Shown here: positions 1 to 9,770 of the stretch, piece after piece
Position numbering within the stretch: position 1 is the stretch's first letter
Layout: every line of letters begins with the position of its first letter
Source of the DNA: Streptomyces chattanoogensis
Lineage (GTDB): Bacteria > Actinomycetota > Actinomycetes > Streptomycetales > Streptomycetaceae
Length of the DNA: 64,000 nt
Assembly: GCF_001294335.1 (NCBI RefSeq)
Contig: NZ_LGKG01000138.1
Coordinates: 1 to 64,000, forward strand
Direction: 5' to 3'
Translations under genes and position numbers: made by a program
The notes under the pieces: generated by a model
Databases searched by the model: none
What the model was told of the DNA's origin: nothing
The model's input: only the letters and a program-made list of their open reading frames with translations

Positions 1-349
1 CCGGCACCAGGCGGACACCGCCAGCGCTCCGGCCGCCTGAGACTCAGCTTCCCCTGCCCGCGTGCCACATCGTCACGCAGTCCCGCCAGCGACGAACTCA
101 ATCGCGGGCATCTTCCTGTGGTCCGCCCGGTGATCCAAACGAAACGCCCTAGTTGCCCCGCGCCATGCCACCCGAGGCACCCTCGCGGGACACCCCGAGC
201 CGGTGCAGAGGCACAGCGATCACCGGCAGTTGCGCGCAGCAACGGCCCACCCGGCGCTGACGGCAGCCCGCGCGGGTGCGGAGAACCTGCCCGAGGAGGC
301 GCCGCCGGTTCACCTCGCTGCCGACATGACCTTCTGTCGCTGGGCGTGA

Positions 350-389
350 GAGAGCCCCCTTCACCGCCCGTGCGGTGAAGGGGGCTCTC
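350..389. terminator. Strong hairpin terminator after the NucA/NucB gene
   Basis: Positions 350-367 and 372-389 form a perfect 18-bp inverted repeat with a 4-base loop. It lies just beyond the stop of the minus-strand nuclease gene (stop at 403). No T-tract follows, which is normal for Streptomyces. The first 350 bases of the window hold no gene I can support. Confidence 0.8.
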
Positions 390-402
390 GCCTGTAATGG
401 TG

Positions 403-1985
403 CTACTTGATGCGCACGTAGTAGCGGTCGTTCTCGCTCTCGCTCAGGGACTTGTCCCAGGCCAGGATGCGGTCATCGGTGGTGTAGGCGCGGAGCTTGG
501 CTCCGGCTTTCTGGTTCTCGGTGCTGTCCACGGGCCGGACGGAGAAGTCCCACTTTTTGCTGGCGGCGCCTTCGAGGGTGGCGGCGAAGGGGTACTCGTC
601 GCAGTCCTCACCGGCGGCGGGCGGGTTGGGCAGACCGGTCTTCTCGTACAGCTTCTTGTAGCGGCCCCTGTGGTAGCAGGCGCCGTCCTTGTGCCGACGG
701 TTGTCCCGGTAGATGCTGCGGTGCATCTCCTCGGTGATGCGGTGTAGGCCCGGGGCGTTCGGGTCGGAGGGCTTGTACTGGCCGGGGAACTTCTTCGTAT
801 GTGTGCCCACCGGTAGCGGGTAGGTGTTGTTGGGGCTCTTGTACGCATCCCGCAGGTGACGGGCTACACCGTCATGGTCGGAGCCGAGCGTGTAGGTCAG
901 GAACGGTGTGACCTCGGAGAAGACGCACGCCTTCGGGTACAGATTCCTGCCGTGCTTCATGTAGTCGGCGGAGTCGCAGCGCTGCACGCGACTGGGGGTG
1001 TCGGCCGGATCCAGGGTCTTGCGCCCGCCGGGCTCGTCGGTGGACGCCTCCACATGCCACTGGTTGTAGGAGAGTTTGTCGCGGCCCAGGCCGCTGCCCT
1101 CGAAGTTGGCGATGTCCCAGTGCACCCAACGGGGGTTGTTGTCCCAGCTCGCCCACGGGGCGGTGTAGCCACCGGGGCTGTAGTTGCAGATGCTGGTGCC
1201 CTGGTCGCACTTGCCGGTCAGCGTCAGCGGGACGCCGGGCGCGGTCCACCAGTCGTCAATGGGGCCCAGTCGTAATCGACGGAGTCCTTCTCGATGGTGG
1301 AGAAGATGCGGGTGCGCCGGTCCTTCGCGTCGCCCTGCCCGAATACCTTGATCGTGGCGTAGGTGGTGCCTTCGAGTTCTACCGGGTTGCCCTTGGAGTC
1401 CAGTTCCCAGTACTCGAGCCCGATGCGGTGGCGTCCGCAGTAGGTGAACCGGTTGTAGATCCGGCCTTTGTCCCTGTTGACCTTGGGGTCGGAGAAGCAG
1501 GCTTTGAGGCGCTTGTCGTGCGGCTGGCTGCCGATGGGGACGTAGCCCTGGTTGTTGTTCGGGTCGTCATCCGCCGCCGCGCTGGGAGCCCCGGCCTTCA
1601 CCGGGGCGGGATCACCCACGTTGGCGGCGGCCCCCTTCCTGGAAAGCTCAGCGCCCTGCGCCAGGCTCAGGGGCTCGCCCCCCGATCCGCTTCGCTTCGT
1701 GTTGTTGGTGAGCGTGGGTGCGCCGGAGACCGGAAGGGACTTCAGGCCCTTGGCGCGGGCTTCCCTCCCCTTGGCGCGCAGGCCCTCCAGGGTGTCCTTC
1801 GTCAGGCCGACCCGCCCCATGATGACCGGCTCTTCACCGGCCTTGGACTTCGCCGGCGTGGCCACGGGCTTGGCCGCGGGCTCCGGGTCGGGCTGGGCGG
1901 TCGCCGCGCCGGTGGGGAGCAGAAACGCTCCAGCCACAGCTGCGACGATCAGGGTTTTCGTACGCGGTTTAGCTCTCCACGACAT
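403..1985 (-). pseudogene. Secreted NucA/NucB-type deoxyribonuclease, split by one frameshift
   Basis: Two adjoining minus-strand reading frames together make one protein of about 527 residues. The first (1985 to about 1262) begins with a Sec signal peptide (basic start, hydrophobic core, cleavage near ATAQ). The second (to 403) carries the NucA/NucB nuclease signature, including AGEDCDEYPFA. At 1261-1264 there is a run of four G. Adding one base there joins the frames without a gap (WAPIDDWWTAPG) and runs straight through to the second frame. The family degrades extracellular DNA, usually with a divalent metal. The break could be a true mutation or a homopolymer sequencing error, because nothing else in the gene looks decayed. 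A hairpin terminator follows the stop. Confidence 0.8.
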
Positions 1986-2115
1986 ACGTCGCCTCTTCCC
2001 CCTTGTGTTCGCCGGGGTCCGGGCCTGGACTCCCCCCGAGGCCCCGGTGATCGGCTAACGGCCAGCTACGTTGCCTGATCTTTACCGGCGGTCACAAGGT
2101 GGTTTTAGGCCCCGG

Positions 2116-2709
2116 CTACCGCCCAGTTGCGCACAGGCCACCGGCCCAGTGGCCTTCGAAGTCGTCGTCGGTCAGTGTGACGCCGGTCAGGGCCTGGACG
2201 GCGAGGGTGACGAGGGTGGCGCGGTCTTCGGTGTCGGCTGCGCCGGTGGGGTCGCCCTCGTCGGTGGGGTCGAAGCCGAGGGCGGCCAGGGCGGCAATGA
2301 GGGGGTGGGCCTGGTCAACGTCGTCGGTGAAGGTTCCGGTGTCCAGGTCGAGTTTCCCGATGACGGCGCCGTCGGCGGCGGCCAGCAGCATGCACTGGTT
2401 GGGGTCGCAGAAGACGGTTACGGCGGTGCGGCCGTCGGCCGTCAGGAGGCCGAGGACGGAGTTGCCGGCGCCGATCCATCCGGCGGTGCCTTCGAGTTCG
2501 AGGACGAGGGACCAGCCACGGGGCAGCTCGCGGGCGAGGAGGAGAACGCCGCCTTCGGTGACGTGGTCGGCGATACGGTCGGAGGCTTTGGCGACTCCGT
2601 CGGGCTCGGAGCGGGGTTCGAGGACGCCCATAAGGTTGAGGGTGTCGGTTTTGGGGAGCTGGGCGAGCGTGATGCACCAGCCCTCCCCATACTTGTCGGT
2701 GAGGTCCAC
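2116..2709 (-). CDS. DUF6461-family protein of unknown function
   Basis: The protein has about 197 residues, no signal peptide and no membrane segment. Its pattern fits the streptomycete DUF6461 family: an early WCITLA segment, a central WSLVLELEG strand, and a C-terminal AVQALTGVTLT block before the end. No biochemical role is known for the family. The GTG at 2709 is the first plausible start, but the frame stays open upstream and no clear ribosome binding site decides it. The 450 bases upstream (2710-3160) hold nothing I can support. Family assignment is by memory of the pattern and is moderately sure. Confidence 0.6.
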   Translation of the reverse strand: MDLTDKYGEGWCITLAQLPKTDTLNLMGVLEPRSEPDGVAKASDRIADHVTEGGVLLLARELPRGWSLVLELEGTAGWIGAGNSVLGLLTADGRTAVTVFCDPNQCMLLAAADGAVIGKLDLDTGTFTDDVDQAHPLIAALAALGFDPTDEGDPTGAADTEDRATLVTLAVQALTGVTLTDDDFEGHWAGGLCATGR

Positions 2710-3162
2710 GGTGGGGCCCTTCTTCTCGGGTCCATAGATCCTGGCATCACCGTGCCTACCCGAACCCGTCCGTCGTCATCGCCGCCTCATCGACACTTAA
2801 AGGTCGTTTTCTCCCAGTGTTTCCTCCCGGAATTTGTAGTTGATGCGACGTTGCGGGTGGCGCCAGGAGAAGCCGGGGCTTCGGGTCGAGGTCGCCGCGA
2901 TGGTGCTGTGCCGATTTAGCGCTGGCACGTCCCGCCCAGCCCCGCGAGCACTCCCTCCCGCGACGGGGCGAGAGCGGGACGCCGCACGGGGATCAAAACA
3001 ACACCAACGCCCGGCAGTTGGACACCGACATCCAGGGGCCGTGGGGAAGAGCCGACGGGCAGGCGGGGCCAGTCAGGGGCGGCAGGGAAACGGAAGGCGG
3101 CCGGGACTCCTTCGACCACCACACCACCCGCAGGCCCACCTGACACCGAACGAGCCGACTAA

Positions 3163-4020
3163 GAGATCGTCTCAACTGGCTTGATCACTAGGCTGGTAGG
3201 CGTGACGGCGATGGTGGAGCGTCTGGTGCCGGACGGGTTGTGGGAGTTGTTTCAGCGGGTGGTGCCGACCGCTCCGGTGCGGCCCCAGGGCGGGTCCGAC
3301 GCAGGTATGGGGACCGGCAGGTGCTGGCGGCCATCGTGTTCGTGGCCACGACGGGATGTACGTGGCGCCAACTGCCGTACGACTTCGGCCCGTCTGGGCC
3401 GACCGCGCACCGGCGCACCGGCGGTTCACGGAGTGGAGCCGGGCCCGGGTATGGGGCAAGCTTCACCGCCTGGTGCTGGATGAACTCGGCACCCGCGGCG
3501 AGTTGGACTGGTCGCGATGTGCCATCGACTCGGTGAACATGCGAGCGGCGAAAGGGGGGATCTGACGGGTCCGAATCCCGTAGATCGCGGCAGGAAGGGC
3601 GCGAAGATCCACTTGATCACCGAGCGGTCCGGTCTGCCCCTCTCGATCGGCATCTCTGCCGCGAACACCCATGACAGTCAGGGACTGGAACCCCTGGTTC
3701 GGGGTATCCCGCCGATCCGCTCTCGCCGTGGACCGCGCCGGCGGCGGCCCGCCAAGCTCCACGCGGACAAGGGGTAGGACTACGACTACCTGCGACGGTG
3801 GCTCCGCAGCCGGAATATCGTCCCGCGCATCGCGCGCAAGGGGATTGAGTCCTCGCAGCGGCTGGGCCGCCACCGTTGGACCGTGGAGCGGACGGTGGCC
3901 TGGCTGGCCGGGTGCCGCCGACTTCACCGTCGCTACGAGCGCAAGGCCGGACACTTCCTAGCCTTCGCCGGGATAGCCGCAACTCTGATCTGCTACCGCC
4001 GTCTCTCCCGCCTGAAGTGA
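3163..4020 (+). mobile_element. IS5-family element (IS1, 3' end truncated)
   Basis: The left end starts with GAGATCGTCTC preceded by TAA, as expected for IS5-family ends inserted at a TNA target. No matching right end follows the transposase stop. The next gene begins its stop codon only three bases later, so the right end has been lost. The body holds the decayed transposase described separately. Confidence 0.6.
3202..4020 (+). pseudogene. IS5-family DDE transposase, decayed
   Basis: Recognisable blocks are LVPDGLWELFQRVVP, the HTH-like CTWRQLPYDFGPS, then DWSRCAIDSVNMRAAKGG with the first catalytic Asp, LHADKG with the second, and RHRWTVERTVAW with the Glu. Four breaks separate them: frame changes near 3300 and near 3415, a frame change at the G-run 3551-3557, and an in-frame TAG at 3775-3777. 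The third is the conserved -1 frameshift site of this IS group (AAAGGGGGG) and would be normal in a live element. The other three show the gene is dead. A closely related copy is found split at 38.6 and 42.3 kb. Confidence 0.85.
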
Positions 4021-4023
4021 TGC

Positions 4024-5118
4024 TCAGGTATTGGCCCCTCGTGCCGTGACCTGCCAGCGGTCGATCACCTTGCGGTCTCGGACGACCAGCAGCTCATCGG
4101 CGAGATTCACCGGCGTGCAAATGTGGTTGGGAACGACAGCGACCACCGACCCAAGGCGTGGCCCCCTCACGCCTTCCGGAAGGCGGACCACGGCGTGGTG
4201 CTCCCACAACCCAGTGATGGATCCCTGCGGGAACTGGGGCATGTAGCCGTGGCCCGTCACCCAAGGCGATCGGTCGGAGCCAAGGACCTTGCTACCGAGG
4301 TCAAGCACGAAGCGGTCCGGGGCGGGAACGCTGATCACCGTCGCCGCAGCGACCAGCGCCAGGTTCTCCACCCCACAGGTGCCGATGGCCAGCTGGGTGG
4401 CGTCGTTGAAGACGTAGACACCCGGCCGCAACTCGTTCACTGCGCCCGGCTGCCACTGCCCCGCCGTCGGCGTCGACCCGCCGCTGACCACATGGACGTC
4501 GAGCCCGAGATCCCGCAACACCTGTGCGGCCTGGCCCAGCATGCGCTCCTCGTCTCGTGCGGCGCGCTCACGTGCCCGCGCGTCGTGACCGTAGCCGTGT
4601 CCCGGGAACGTGAACACGCCAGCCACAATGAGTCCCGCGTCGGCGGCCGCCTTCCCGACCTCACCAGCCACTTGAGGCTGCACTCCTGTGCGACGGCTCC
4701 CGCTGTCGACCTCGACAAGTACCTCGACGGGCCGGGCGCTGCCGCGCACTGCGTTCCCCAGCCGCTGCGCGCCTTCGACCGACTCCACGCCGACTCTCAG
4801 GGCAACGCGGTTCGCCAGTCGGCGCAGTCGCTGCGCCTTGTCGGCATCGAGCCACACGGGGTACGCGATGAACAGGTCGTCCACGCCGACCCGGGCAAAT
4901 GCCTCTGCTTCTCCGATCGTGGCCACCGACAGCCCGCGCGCGCCAGCCTGAAGCTGAAGGTCCCCGATCTGCGCGCACTTGTGGGCTTTGGCGTGCGGAC
5001 GCAGGGCGAACCCTTGGGCCCGCGAAGCCTCAGCCATCCGCGAGATGTTGCTTTCCAGCACATCCGGATCGACCACGAGCGCCGGCGTAGCCAGCCCATC
5101 GGGCAGCAGTGTCGCCAT
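4024..5118 (-). CDS. PLP-dependent D-threonine aldolase / D-serine dehydratase-like enzyme
   Basis: The 364-residue protein has an alanine-racemase-like N-terminal barrel and a D-Ser dehydratase-like C-terminal domain. The PLP lysine is expected in RPHAKAHKC near residue 45. The C-terminal metal site His-x-Cys is visible as NHICTPVN near residue 340. Family members cleave D-3-hydroxyamino acids or dehydrate D-serine using PLP and a divalent metal. The ATG at 5118 is chosen because GGGAGG lies 7 bases upstream. A longer frame to 5250 would add 44 unlike residues. The stop is three bases from the dead IS5 copy. The substrate cannot be told from sequence. Confidence 0.8.
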   Translation of the reverse strand: MATLLPDGLATPALVVDPDVLESNISRMAEASRAQGFALRPHAKAHKCAQIGDLQLQAGARGLSVATIGEAEAFARVGVDDLFIAYPVWLDADKAQRLRRLANRVALRVGVESVEGAQRLGNAVRGSARPVEVLVEVDSGSRRTGVQPQVAGEVGKAAADAGLIVAGVFTFPGHGYGHDARARERAARDEERMLGQAAQVLRDLGLDVHVVSGGSTPTAGQWQPGAVNELRPGVYVFNDATQLAIGTCGVENLALVAAATVISVPAPDRFVLDLGSKVLGSDRSPWVTGHGYMPQFPQGSITGLWEHHAVVRLPEGVRGPRLGSVVAVVPNHICTPVNLADELLVVRDRKVIDRWQVTARGANT

Positions 5119-6015
5119 CTCTTGCCTCCCACCATGGAACACGTCGAGGTGATCATGACAGGTCGGCAGACCAGGGCCACATGGCCATCGCCCCAGGTCA
5201 CACGCACCAATCGAGATGACCTCTAACAACGGGTCGTCGCCAAGGGCCAAGCCGTGCTGCGTCGACAGCAGAGCAGTATCGAGAACTCTCTCGGATGCCC
5301 CATGCCCCGCAGCTACAGGTGCGGGGAAGTGCTACACCCCTTACACATCCCGCTCGAAAGCATGCGCGCATACCACCCCCTTAGGGTGATTGCCTGCGGC
5401 CGGTACGGCATCCGTTCCGCAAAAAGTCGACTAGCCCATCACCGTCAAATCTATCGCGACATGGGAGCCGGAGGCTTTGCCGAGCGAACTTGCATTCCTT
5501 GCTTCTCACGCCGCGGCGCCGCGCCCACTCACCCTGACCCCGAAGCGAATCCACCCTTGCCCCTCCCACCTCAAGCAAAGAAATTTACAACTGCACGTTT
5601 GCATATTTCCCATACGCACGGGAATCCGGGGCGGAAGTGACGATTCCTCTTCCACGCGCCCCCGACGAGGACGGAAGGCAACCATCACCTATCGCTTCAC
5701 CAGGAGTTTCGTCAGATTCGATCTAGAGTCGATCAAGTTCACACACGTTGACACCAGTAAACGAAAAGCAAAGCAGGCTGTTTAAGCCAACAGAAAGCAC
5801 GGTCGACGTGGAACCGTAACTGCTGGAGCGATTTTGCAAGGAGGATGGGCTTGCAGCGCGGGAATTCCCCAGATTGCGCGGCGAATGCAGGATGTCCGAC
5901 GATATGGTGGCGTGACCGCGTGCAGCTGACAGATGGCAAGCTGCATAGCGGTGGCCCCGGGATCCGACCCCGAGGCCACCTGACAGGCCATCGACAACCA
6001 AAATGAGGTTTGCTC
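5119..6015. other. Intergenic region without a supported gene
   Basis: About 900 bases lie between the PLP enzyme start and the next small gene. The stretch from about 5560 to 5830 is clearly more AT-rich than its surroundings. Open frames here have no ribosome binding site, codon bias or recognisable motif. It may hold promoters for the diverging genes, but no clear -10/-35 pair was found. Confidence 0.4.
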
Positions 6016-6312
6016 ATGACCTACGGAGAGAGCCGGGAGCCTGTTATGACCTCCCCGGGATTTCCCCATTCGATTATCCCTGCCTTGCGCCGCAGTGAAA
6101 CCTCCGCGGTCGCACTGCTCGACATTCGCCTGTGCGCGAGTCTGCCGATCGTCCTCCTGATCCTCGTCGCGATCATCATCGTGTGGCCCACGGTGTGGCC
6201 CGTCGTGGGAGACGTCCCCGGCTCCTGGCCGGTCTTCGTGGCCGCTGCGCTGAGCCTGCTGGGAGCGGCCGGCCGGACCTACATCCGCGTCGCCCGCATC
6301 CGACGAGGCTGA
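6016..6312 (+). CDS. Small membrane protein, unknown function
   Basis: The 98-residue protein has two hydrophobic helices, roughly residues 37-60 (LPIVLLILVAIIIVWP) and 68-85, with a basic C-terminal tail ending RVARIRRG. The ATG at 6016 has GAGG eight bases upstream. A second ATG at 6046 also has a GGAG before it, so the N-terminus is uncertain. It is followed at once by a strong terminator, so it is transcribed alone. I do not recognise the family. Confidence 0.55.
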   Translation: MTYGESREPVMTSPGFPHSIIPALRRSETSAVALLDIRLCASLPIVLLILVAIIIVWPTVWPVVGDVPGSWPVFVAAALSLLGAAGRTYIRVARIRRG

Positions 6313-6320
6313 GCCTGCTC

Positions 6321-6355
6321 CCTGGGAGGGCGCCGTCCTACGGCGCCCTCCCAGG
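6321..6355. terminator. Hairpin terminator
   Basis: A perfect 16-bp stem (6321-6336 with 6340-6355) closes a 3-base loop. It lies directly after the small membrane protein gene and before the zinc-finger protein gene. Confidence 0.8.
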
Positions 6356-6412
6356 GCCGAATGCTGGAGCCCCCGGGCGGCTCTCGCTCGGGGCTGGCGA
6401 AGGGAATCTTCG

Positions 6413-6976
6413 ATGGCAGCGCCATCGCGTACGCCTTGCGCATTTTGCGGCAAGGGCATCGCGCAATCGACAACCGGCGGGCGCCGGAAGGACTACTGCA
6501 CCGTCCCATGCCGGCGTCGAGCGCAACGCCGGCGTGACCAAGAGCTTCGGACCTCAAGGCCCTCCGACATCTCCTGGCACAAGATCGCCGACGACCTGGC
6601 CTTCCGGGCCCGCCAGCTAAACGCTACCGGCGCTGACCAGCTGCCGCTGGCGACCGTGCTGGAGGCGACCGAACTCCTCCGCCAAGACGCGGAATGCCTG
6701 GCTGCCGTGGCGGTTAGCTCGGCGCGGCTTGCCGGTTCACCCTGGAAAGAAGTCGCCGGCGCAATCGGATTGACCGAAGCGTCCGCTCGTGCCCGGTGGG
6801 GCGGAGTACGCGTCCCCCGCCTGCTGTCCGCGCGCGTACCGCTCTCCTCGACACGGCCGCCGCACCAGGAGCGGCCGCCGGCTTCCTGCACCGAATCCGG
6901 CCCGCTTTCTGGACCACCACGGGCCTGCGATGTCGGTCAACACACGGGTCTCACGGAAGGCGAGCGAGGAACGTGA
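6413..6976 (+). CDS. Cys4 zinc-ribbon / HTH-like putative DNA-binding protein
   Basis: The 187-residue protein starts with CAFCGKG, followed by YCTVPCRRRAQRRRDQE, a four-cysteine zinc-ribbon pattern with a very basic run after it. This arrangement is common in streptomycete hypothetical proteins. A second block near residues 110-130 (SPWKEVAGAIGLTEASARARWG) resembles a helix-turn-helix. The last 50 residues are low in order and rich in Pro and Ser. Its TGA overlaps the GTG start of the next gene, so the two are probably translationally coupled. No function is proposed beyond likely nucleic-acid binding. Confidence 0.6.
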   Translation: MAAPSRTPCAFCGKGIAQSTTGGRRKDYCTVPCRRRAQRRRDQELRTSRPSDISWHKIADDLAFRARQLNATGADQLPLATVLEATELLRQDAECLAAVAVSSARLAGSPWKEVAGAIGLTEASARARWGGVRVPRLLSARVPLSSTRPPHQERPPASCTESGPLSGPPRACDVGQHTGLTEGERGT

Positions 6977-7413
6977 TCAGAGACCACCAAGGCGTTCACC
7001 GCCCCGACTTGTTCCGGCTGGAGTACGCGGCCTTCTGTGAAGCGAACCAGGATTCCTACCTTCGCTACGCCCTGGTGCGCATCGAAGACCAAGCAGAGGC
7101 CAGGCGCTGCGTCAACGCCGTGCTTGAGGCCCTGCGGTCCAGCTGGGTCGCAGTGCTGGCCAGCGAATGTCCGGCCGCGCGGGTCTGGAAAAACCTGCGC
7201 ACCGAGGCCGCTCACCGGACGATCGGCGCAGTAGAGCGTACCGGCAGACTTCACGCCATCTTACGTGACGACCAGGCCGACATCTTGCTCCTCCACCATC
7301 ACCTCCGGCTGCCCGTCGATCACGCTGCATGCCTCATGGGGATTGCAGACCACGACGCCCATGCTCTTCTCCGCGGCGCCGAGCGGGACTTCATCACCCT
7401 GCTGAACCGCTGA
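6973..7413 (+). CDS. Sigma-factor-like protein
   Basis: The 146-residue protein resembles a reduced ECF sigma factor. YLRYALVRIEDQAEARRCVNAV and the following EALRSSW look like region 2, and HHLRLPVDHAACLMGIADHDAHALL resembles a degenerate region 4. The linker and several conserved aromatic residues of region 2 are missing, so it may not bind core polymerase in the usual way. The GTG start (GTGA overlap with the previous stop, AGGA upstream) suggests coupling to the zinc-ribbon protein. The pair may be a small regulatory module. Confidence 0.5.
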   Translation: MIRDHQGVHRPDLFRLEYAAFCEANQDSYLRYALVRIEDQAEARRCVNAVLEALRSSWVAVLASECPAARVWKNLRTEAAHRTIGAVERTGRLHAILRDDQADILLLHHHLRLPVDHAACLMGIADHDAHALLRGAERDFITLLNR

Positions 7414-7431
7414 AGGGATCCTGGACGAGAG

Positions 7432-7461
7432 GGCGCACACCGCGCGGCTGCGGTGTGCGCC
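7432..7461. terminator. Hairpin terminator
   Basis: A perfect 12-bp stem (7432-7443 with 7450-7461) and 6-base loop end the transcription unit of the zinc-ribbon and sigma-like genes. Confidence 0.75.
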
Positions 7462-7604
7462 TGCGGTTTAAATTCACCCTCCCCGGATTAACCAACAGCG
7501 CACGGTCCAGGTCCATTTGAGCGACTAGCCGACGCGTCCCGCGGACTCCTACGATGTGCCCTTACATCCAGCACACCAGCCGCACCAGGCCCACAGGAGT
7601 GCGC

Positions 7605-8438
7605 ATGGTTCACGGGGAGAATCCCCAATCTCACTTCATCGATACGAGCAAAGCCAGTGCAGCACGTATGTACGACTGGCTCTTAGGGGGAACCGAAAAC
7701 TACGAGGTAGACCGCAACGCCTGTGCCAAGCTGCTGGAGATCGCCCCCAGCACACAGCAACTCGCCCGCACCAACCGGGATTTCCTCAGGCGCGTGGTGC
7801 GCATCCTGGCCGAGAGGGGGATCAACCAGTTCCTCGACCACGGGTCGGGCTTGCCCACGCAGGACAACGTGCATGAAGTGGCACAGCGAACCTGTCCAGG
7901 CGCCAAAGTCGTCTACGTCGACAACGACCCCATGGTCCTCGCCCACGCCCGCACGACCCTCGACGACAACGAGAACACCATGGTTCTCGACTACGACATG
8001 AGGCGCACGCGGGACATCAAGCGTGCCTCGCAGGCGCTCCTCAACTGGGACGAGCCGATTGCGGTCCTGTTCGTGTCCGTACTGCACTGCCTGCCTGACG
8101 CCGACGATGAGAGCGACCCCGCTGCCCTCATCAGAGCCATCGCAGACGATCTGGCGCCTGGAAGTTACATGGTCATCTGCCAGCTCGTCAGCGACGATCC
8201 CTTGGTACGTCAAGGCGTCACCCAGCTCATGGCCGACGTCACCGGCGGCCAATGGGGACGCGTCCGTGAAACCCACGAAGTGCGGCGGTTCTTCGACCCG
8301 CTGGTGATCGAAAAACCAGACCTGGTCGACGTGATCGACTGGCGGCCGGACTCCCCACCACCGCCCCCGCATCTACGTCCCACCGACTGGGTCGAATGGG
8401 GCGGAGTCGGCCGGGTTCGAAAAACGAAACACCCCTAG
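7605..8438 (+). CDS. SAM-dependent methyltransferase, DUF574 / Methyltransf_19 family
   Basis: The 277-residue protein opens with the family signature IDTSKASAARMYDWLLGGTENYEVDR. A class-I methyltransferase fold follows: FLDHGSGLPTQDNVHEVA as the SAM-binding loop, VVYVDNDPMVLAHAR with the acidic residue that contacts the ribose, and a downstream DYDMRR. The family is very abundant in actinomycetes, and its substrates are mostly unknown. The ATG at 7605 has AGGAG at good spacing; an upstream in-frame GTG at 7554 is less likely. The gene is convergent with the XRE gene at 8472. Confidence 0.85.
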   Translation: MVHGENPQSHFIDTSKASAARMYDWLLGGTENYEVDRNACAKLLEIAPSTQQLARTNRDFLRRVVRILAERGINQFLDHGSGLPTQDNVHEVAQRTCPGAKVVYVDNDPMVLAHARTTLDDNENTMVLDYDMRRTRDIKRASQALLNWDEPIAVLFVSVLHCLPDADDESDPAALIRAIADDLAPGSYMVICQLVSDDPLVRQGVTQLMADVTGGQWGRVRETHEVRRFFDPLVIEKPDLVDVIDWRPDSPPPPPHLRPTDWVEWGGVGRVRKTKHP

Positions 8439-8471
8439 CAAAGCCGCCGCGGAACAGCCGGCCCCAGTACC

Positions 8472-9395
8472 TCAGTCCAGCCGTTCCGCGGCGTCCTGCT
8501 GCCCCCAATGCAGGAGGGCACGCTCCAGTGCCTCCGTGCTGCCCTCACGGTCATAAGCAGACGCCCGCACATTGACCATCAGCTTGCGGTACTTGTCGAG
8601 CTGGCCCTTTTGCGTCACGTAGTTCGCTCCGTCGAGGTGCTCCACGTAGGCCAGCTCCTGGAAGTCCCCATCAGCGAACTTCAGGTGAAAGATCGGGTAC
8701 GGAGGCATCTGGGCCCCCCGGGGGACGATGCGGATGTTGACCCGGTTCGTCCGTGTGGCCTTGAGGAGCAGCTCTGTCTGCTCGGCCATCACAACGGCGT
8801 CGCCGTAAAGGCGGTACAGCACTTCCTCGTCAATGAGAGCAGCCAGAGTGGGCACGTCCTGGTCGAGCATGACCTGCCGCTCCATCCGCAGAGCGACGAT
8901 GCGCTCGATGTCTCCGTCGGATACACCGACCTCCATCATGCGGACGATTGCCCTCGCGTACGTCTCCGTCTGCAACAACCCCGGAACCACACGTGGTTCG
9001 TAGACGAAGATACTCTGCGCCGTCCTCTCCAAGCGGATGAGACGCTTAAGGAAGTGGGGCGTGACGTCGGCGAAGCGCGAGTAGAGGTCCGCGTTACCGG
9101 CCTGAGCCATGAGCTGGTCAAGCTGACTGTGTTGCTCACGGGAGAGACCGTAGAACGAAGCAAGATCGTGGACATCTCGAGGTTTGGCCGGACTCTCACC
9201 CCGCTCCAGCCGACTCACCTTCGAGGTCGAAGCTCGGATCACATCCGCGGCGTCGGCGAGTGTGTACCCCAAGCGCTCACGGTGGAAGCGCAGTTCATCA
9301 CCAAGCATCCTGCCGGCGGGACGCTGCTCCTCCGAAGCCTGCAGGCGGACAACGGACGCGCTGGGCTCCCGACGGTGCTTGTGAGCGGCGGGCAT
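8472..9395 (-). CDS. XRE-family regulator with DUF5753 domain
   Basis: The 307-residue protein has an N-terminal helix-turn-helix (LGDELRFHRERLGYTLADAADVIRAS, then SKVSRLERGE, near residues 28-65). It is followed by the long DUF5753 domain, with YEPRVVPGLLQTETYARA near residue 130 and the C-terminal NVRASAYD and ALERALLH. Such proteins are typical Streptomyces regulators that pair with a DUF397 protein. The ATG at 9395 has GGAG upstream. The longer frame to 9461 is rejected because it adds an unrelated hydrophobic leader. It lies 100 bp downstream of DUF397 on the same strand, so the two may be one operon. Confidence 0.88.
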   Translation of the reverse strand: MPAAHKHRREPSASVVRLQASEEQRPAGRMLGDELRFHRERLGYTLADAADVIRASTSKVSRLERGESPAKPRDVHDLASFYGLSREQHSQLDQLMAQAGNADLYSRFADVTPHFLKRLIRLERTAQSIFVYEPRVVPGLLQTETYARAIVRMMEVGVSDGDIERIVALRMERQVMLDQDVPTLAALIDEEVLYRLYGDAVVMAEQTELLLKATRTNRVNIRIVPRGAQMPPYPIFHLKFADGDFQELAYVEHLDGANYVTQKGQLDKYRKLMVNVRASAYDREGSTEALERALLHWGQQDAAERLD

Positions 9396-9495
9396 ACGTA
9401 CTCCGAAGATTGAGGGCACAAAAATTAGCCCCCAGAATGCCGCGCATATGCCCGCCATCACAAACTATGGCCAAAGCATGGCGTTGAGTGTCCCG

Positions 9496-9729
9496 CTAGG
9501 CAGCGATCCCATCGAACTCAGAGCTCTTCGCACCTTCCAGGAAGGCCCGCAATTCCGCCTTGGTGAAAATCAAGGCCGGCCCCTCGGGGTGCCGCGAATT
9601 GCGGACGGCGACCTCACCGCCCGGCAGGCTTGCCACTTCAACACACTCCCCCGCCCCCAAGCTCGCTTGCGCCTTCAGCCAGGTCACACCCGCAATCTCA
9701 TCCGACGGGATACCGTTCGCAATCGTCAT
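9496..9729 (-). CDS. DUF397 protein
   Basis: The small protein has 77 residues with the DUF397 pattern: WLKAQASLGAGECVEVASLPGGEVAVRNSRHPEGPALIF in pieces, then FTKAELRAFLEGAKSSEFD. DUF397 proteins accompany XRE/DUF5753 regulators throughout Streptomyces, and the pairs act in development or antibiotic control. The arrangement has been likened to toxin-antitoxin or regulator-antiregulator modules. The ATG at 9729 has GAGGG eight bases upstream. A near-perfect 28-bp palindrome stands about 40 bp upstream and is a likely operator. Confidence 0.85.
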   Translation of the reverse strand: MTIANGIPSDEIAGVTWLKAQASLGAGECVEVASLPGGEVAVRNSRHPEGPALIFTKAELRAFLEGAKSSEFDGIAA

Positions 9730-9770
9730 TGCCGCCCTCGCTCTCCTGGTTGCCCAACCCGAACTCCGTG

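Noticed and set aside
118..378. Plus-strand open frame in the first 400 bases
   Set aside because: It has no ribosome binding site or homology, is rich in Pro/Arg/Gly as expected of GC-rich shadows, and ends inside a terminator hairpin.
2071..2919. Long plus-strand frame opposite the DUF6461 gene
   Set aside because: It is a mirror of the real minus-strand gene, with Gly/Val/Glu-rich shadow composition and no recognisable motif.
5782..6459. 225-codon minus-strand frame over the small membrane gene
   Set aside because: The composition is low-complexity and it crosses a strong terminator hairpin. The opposite strand has a better start and membrane helices.
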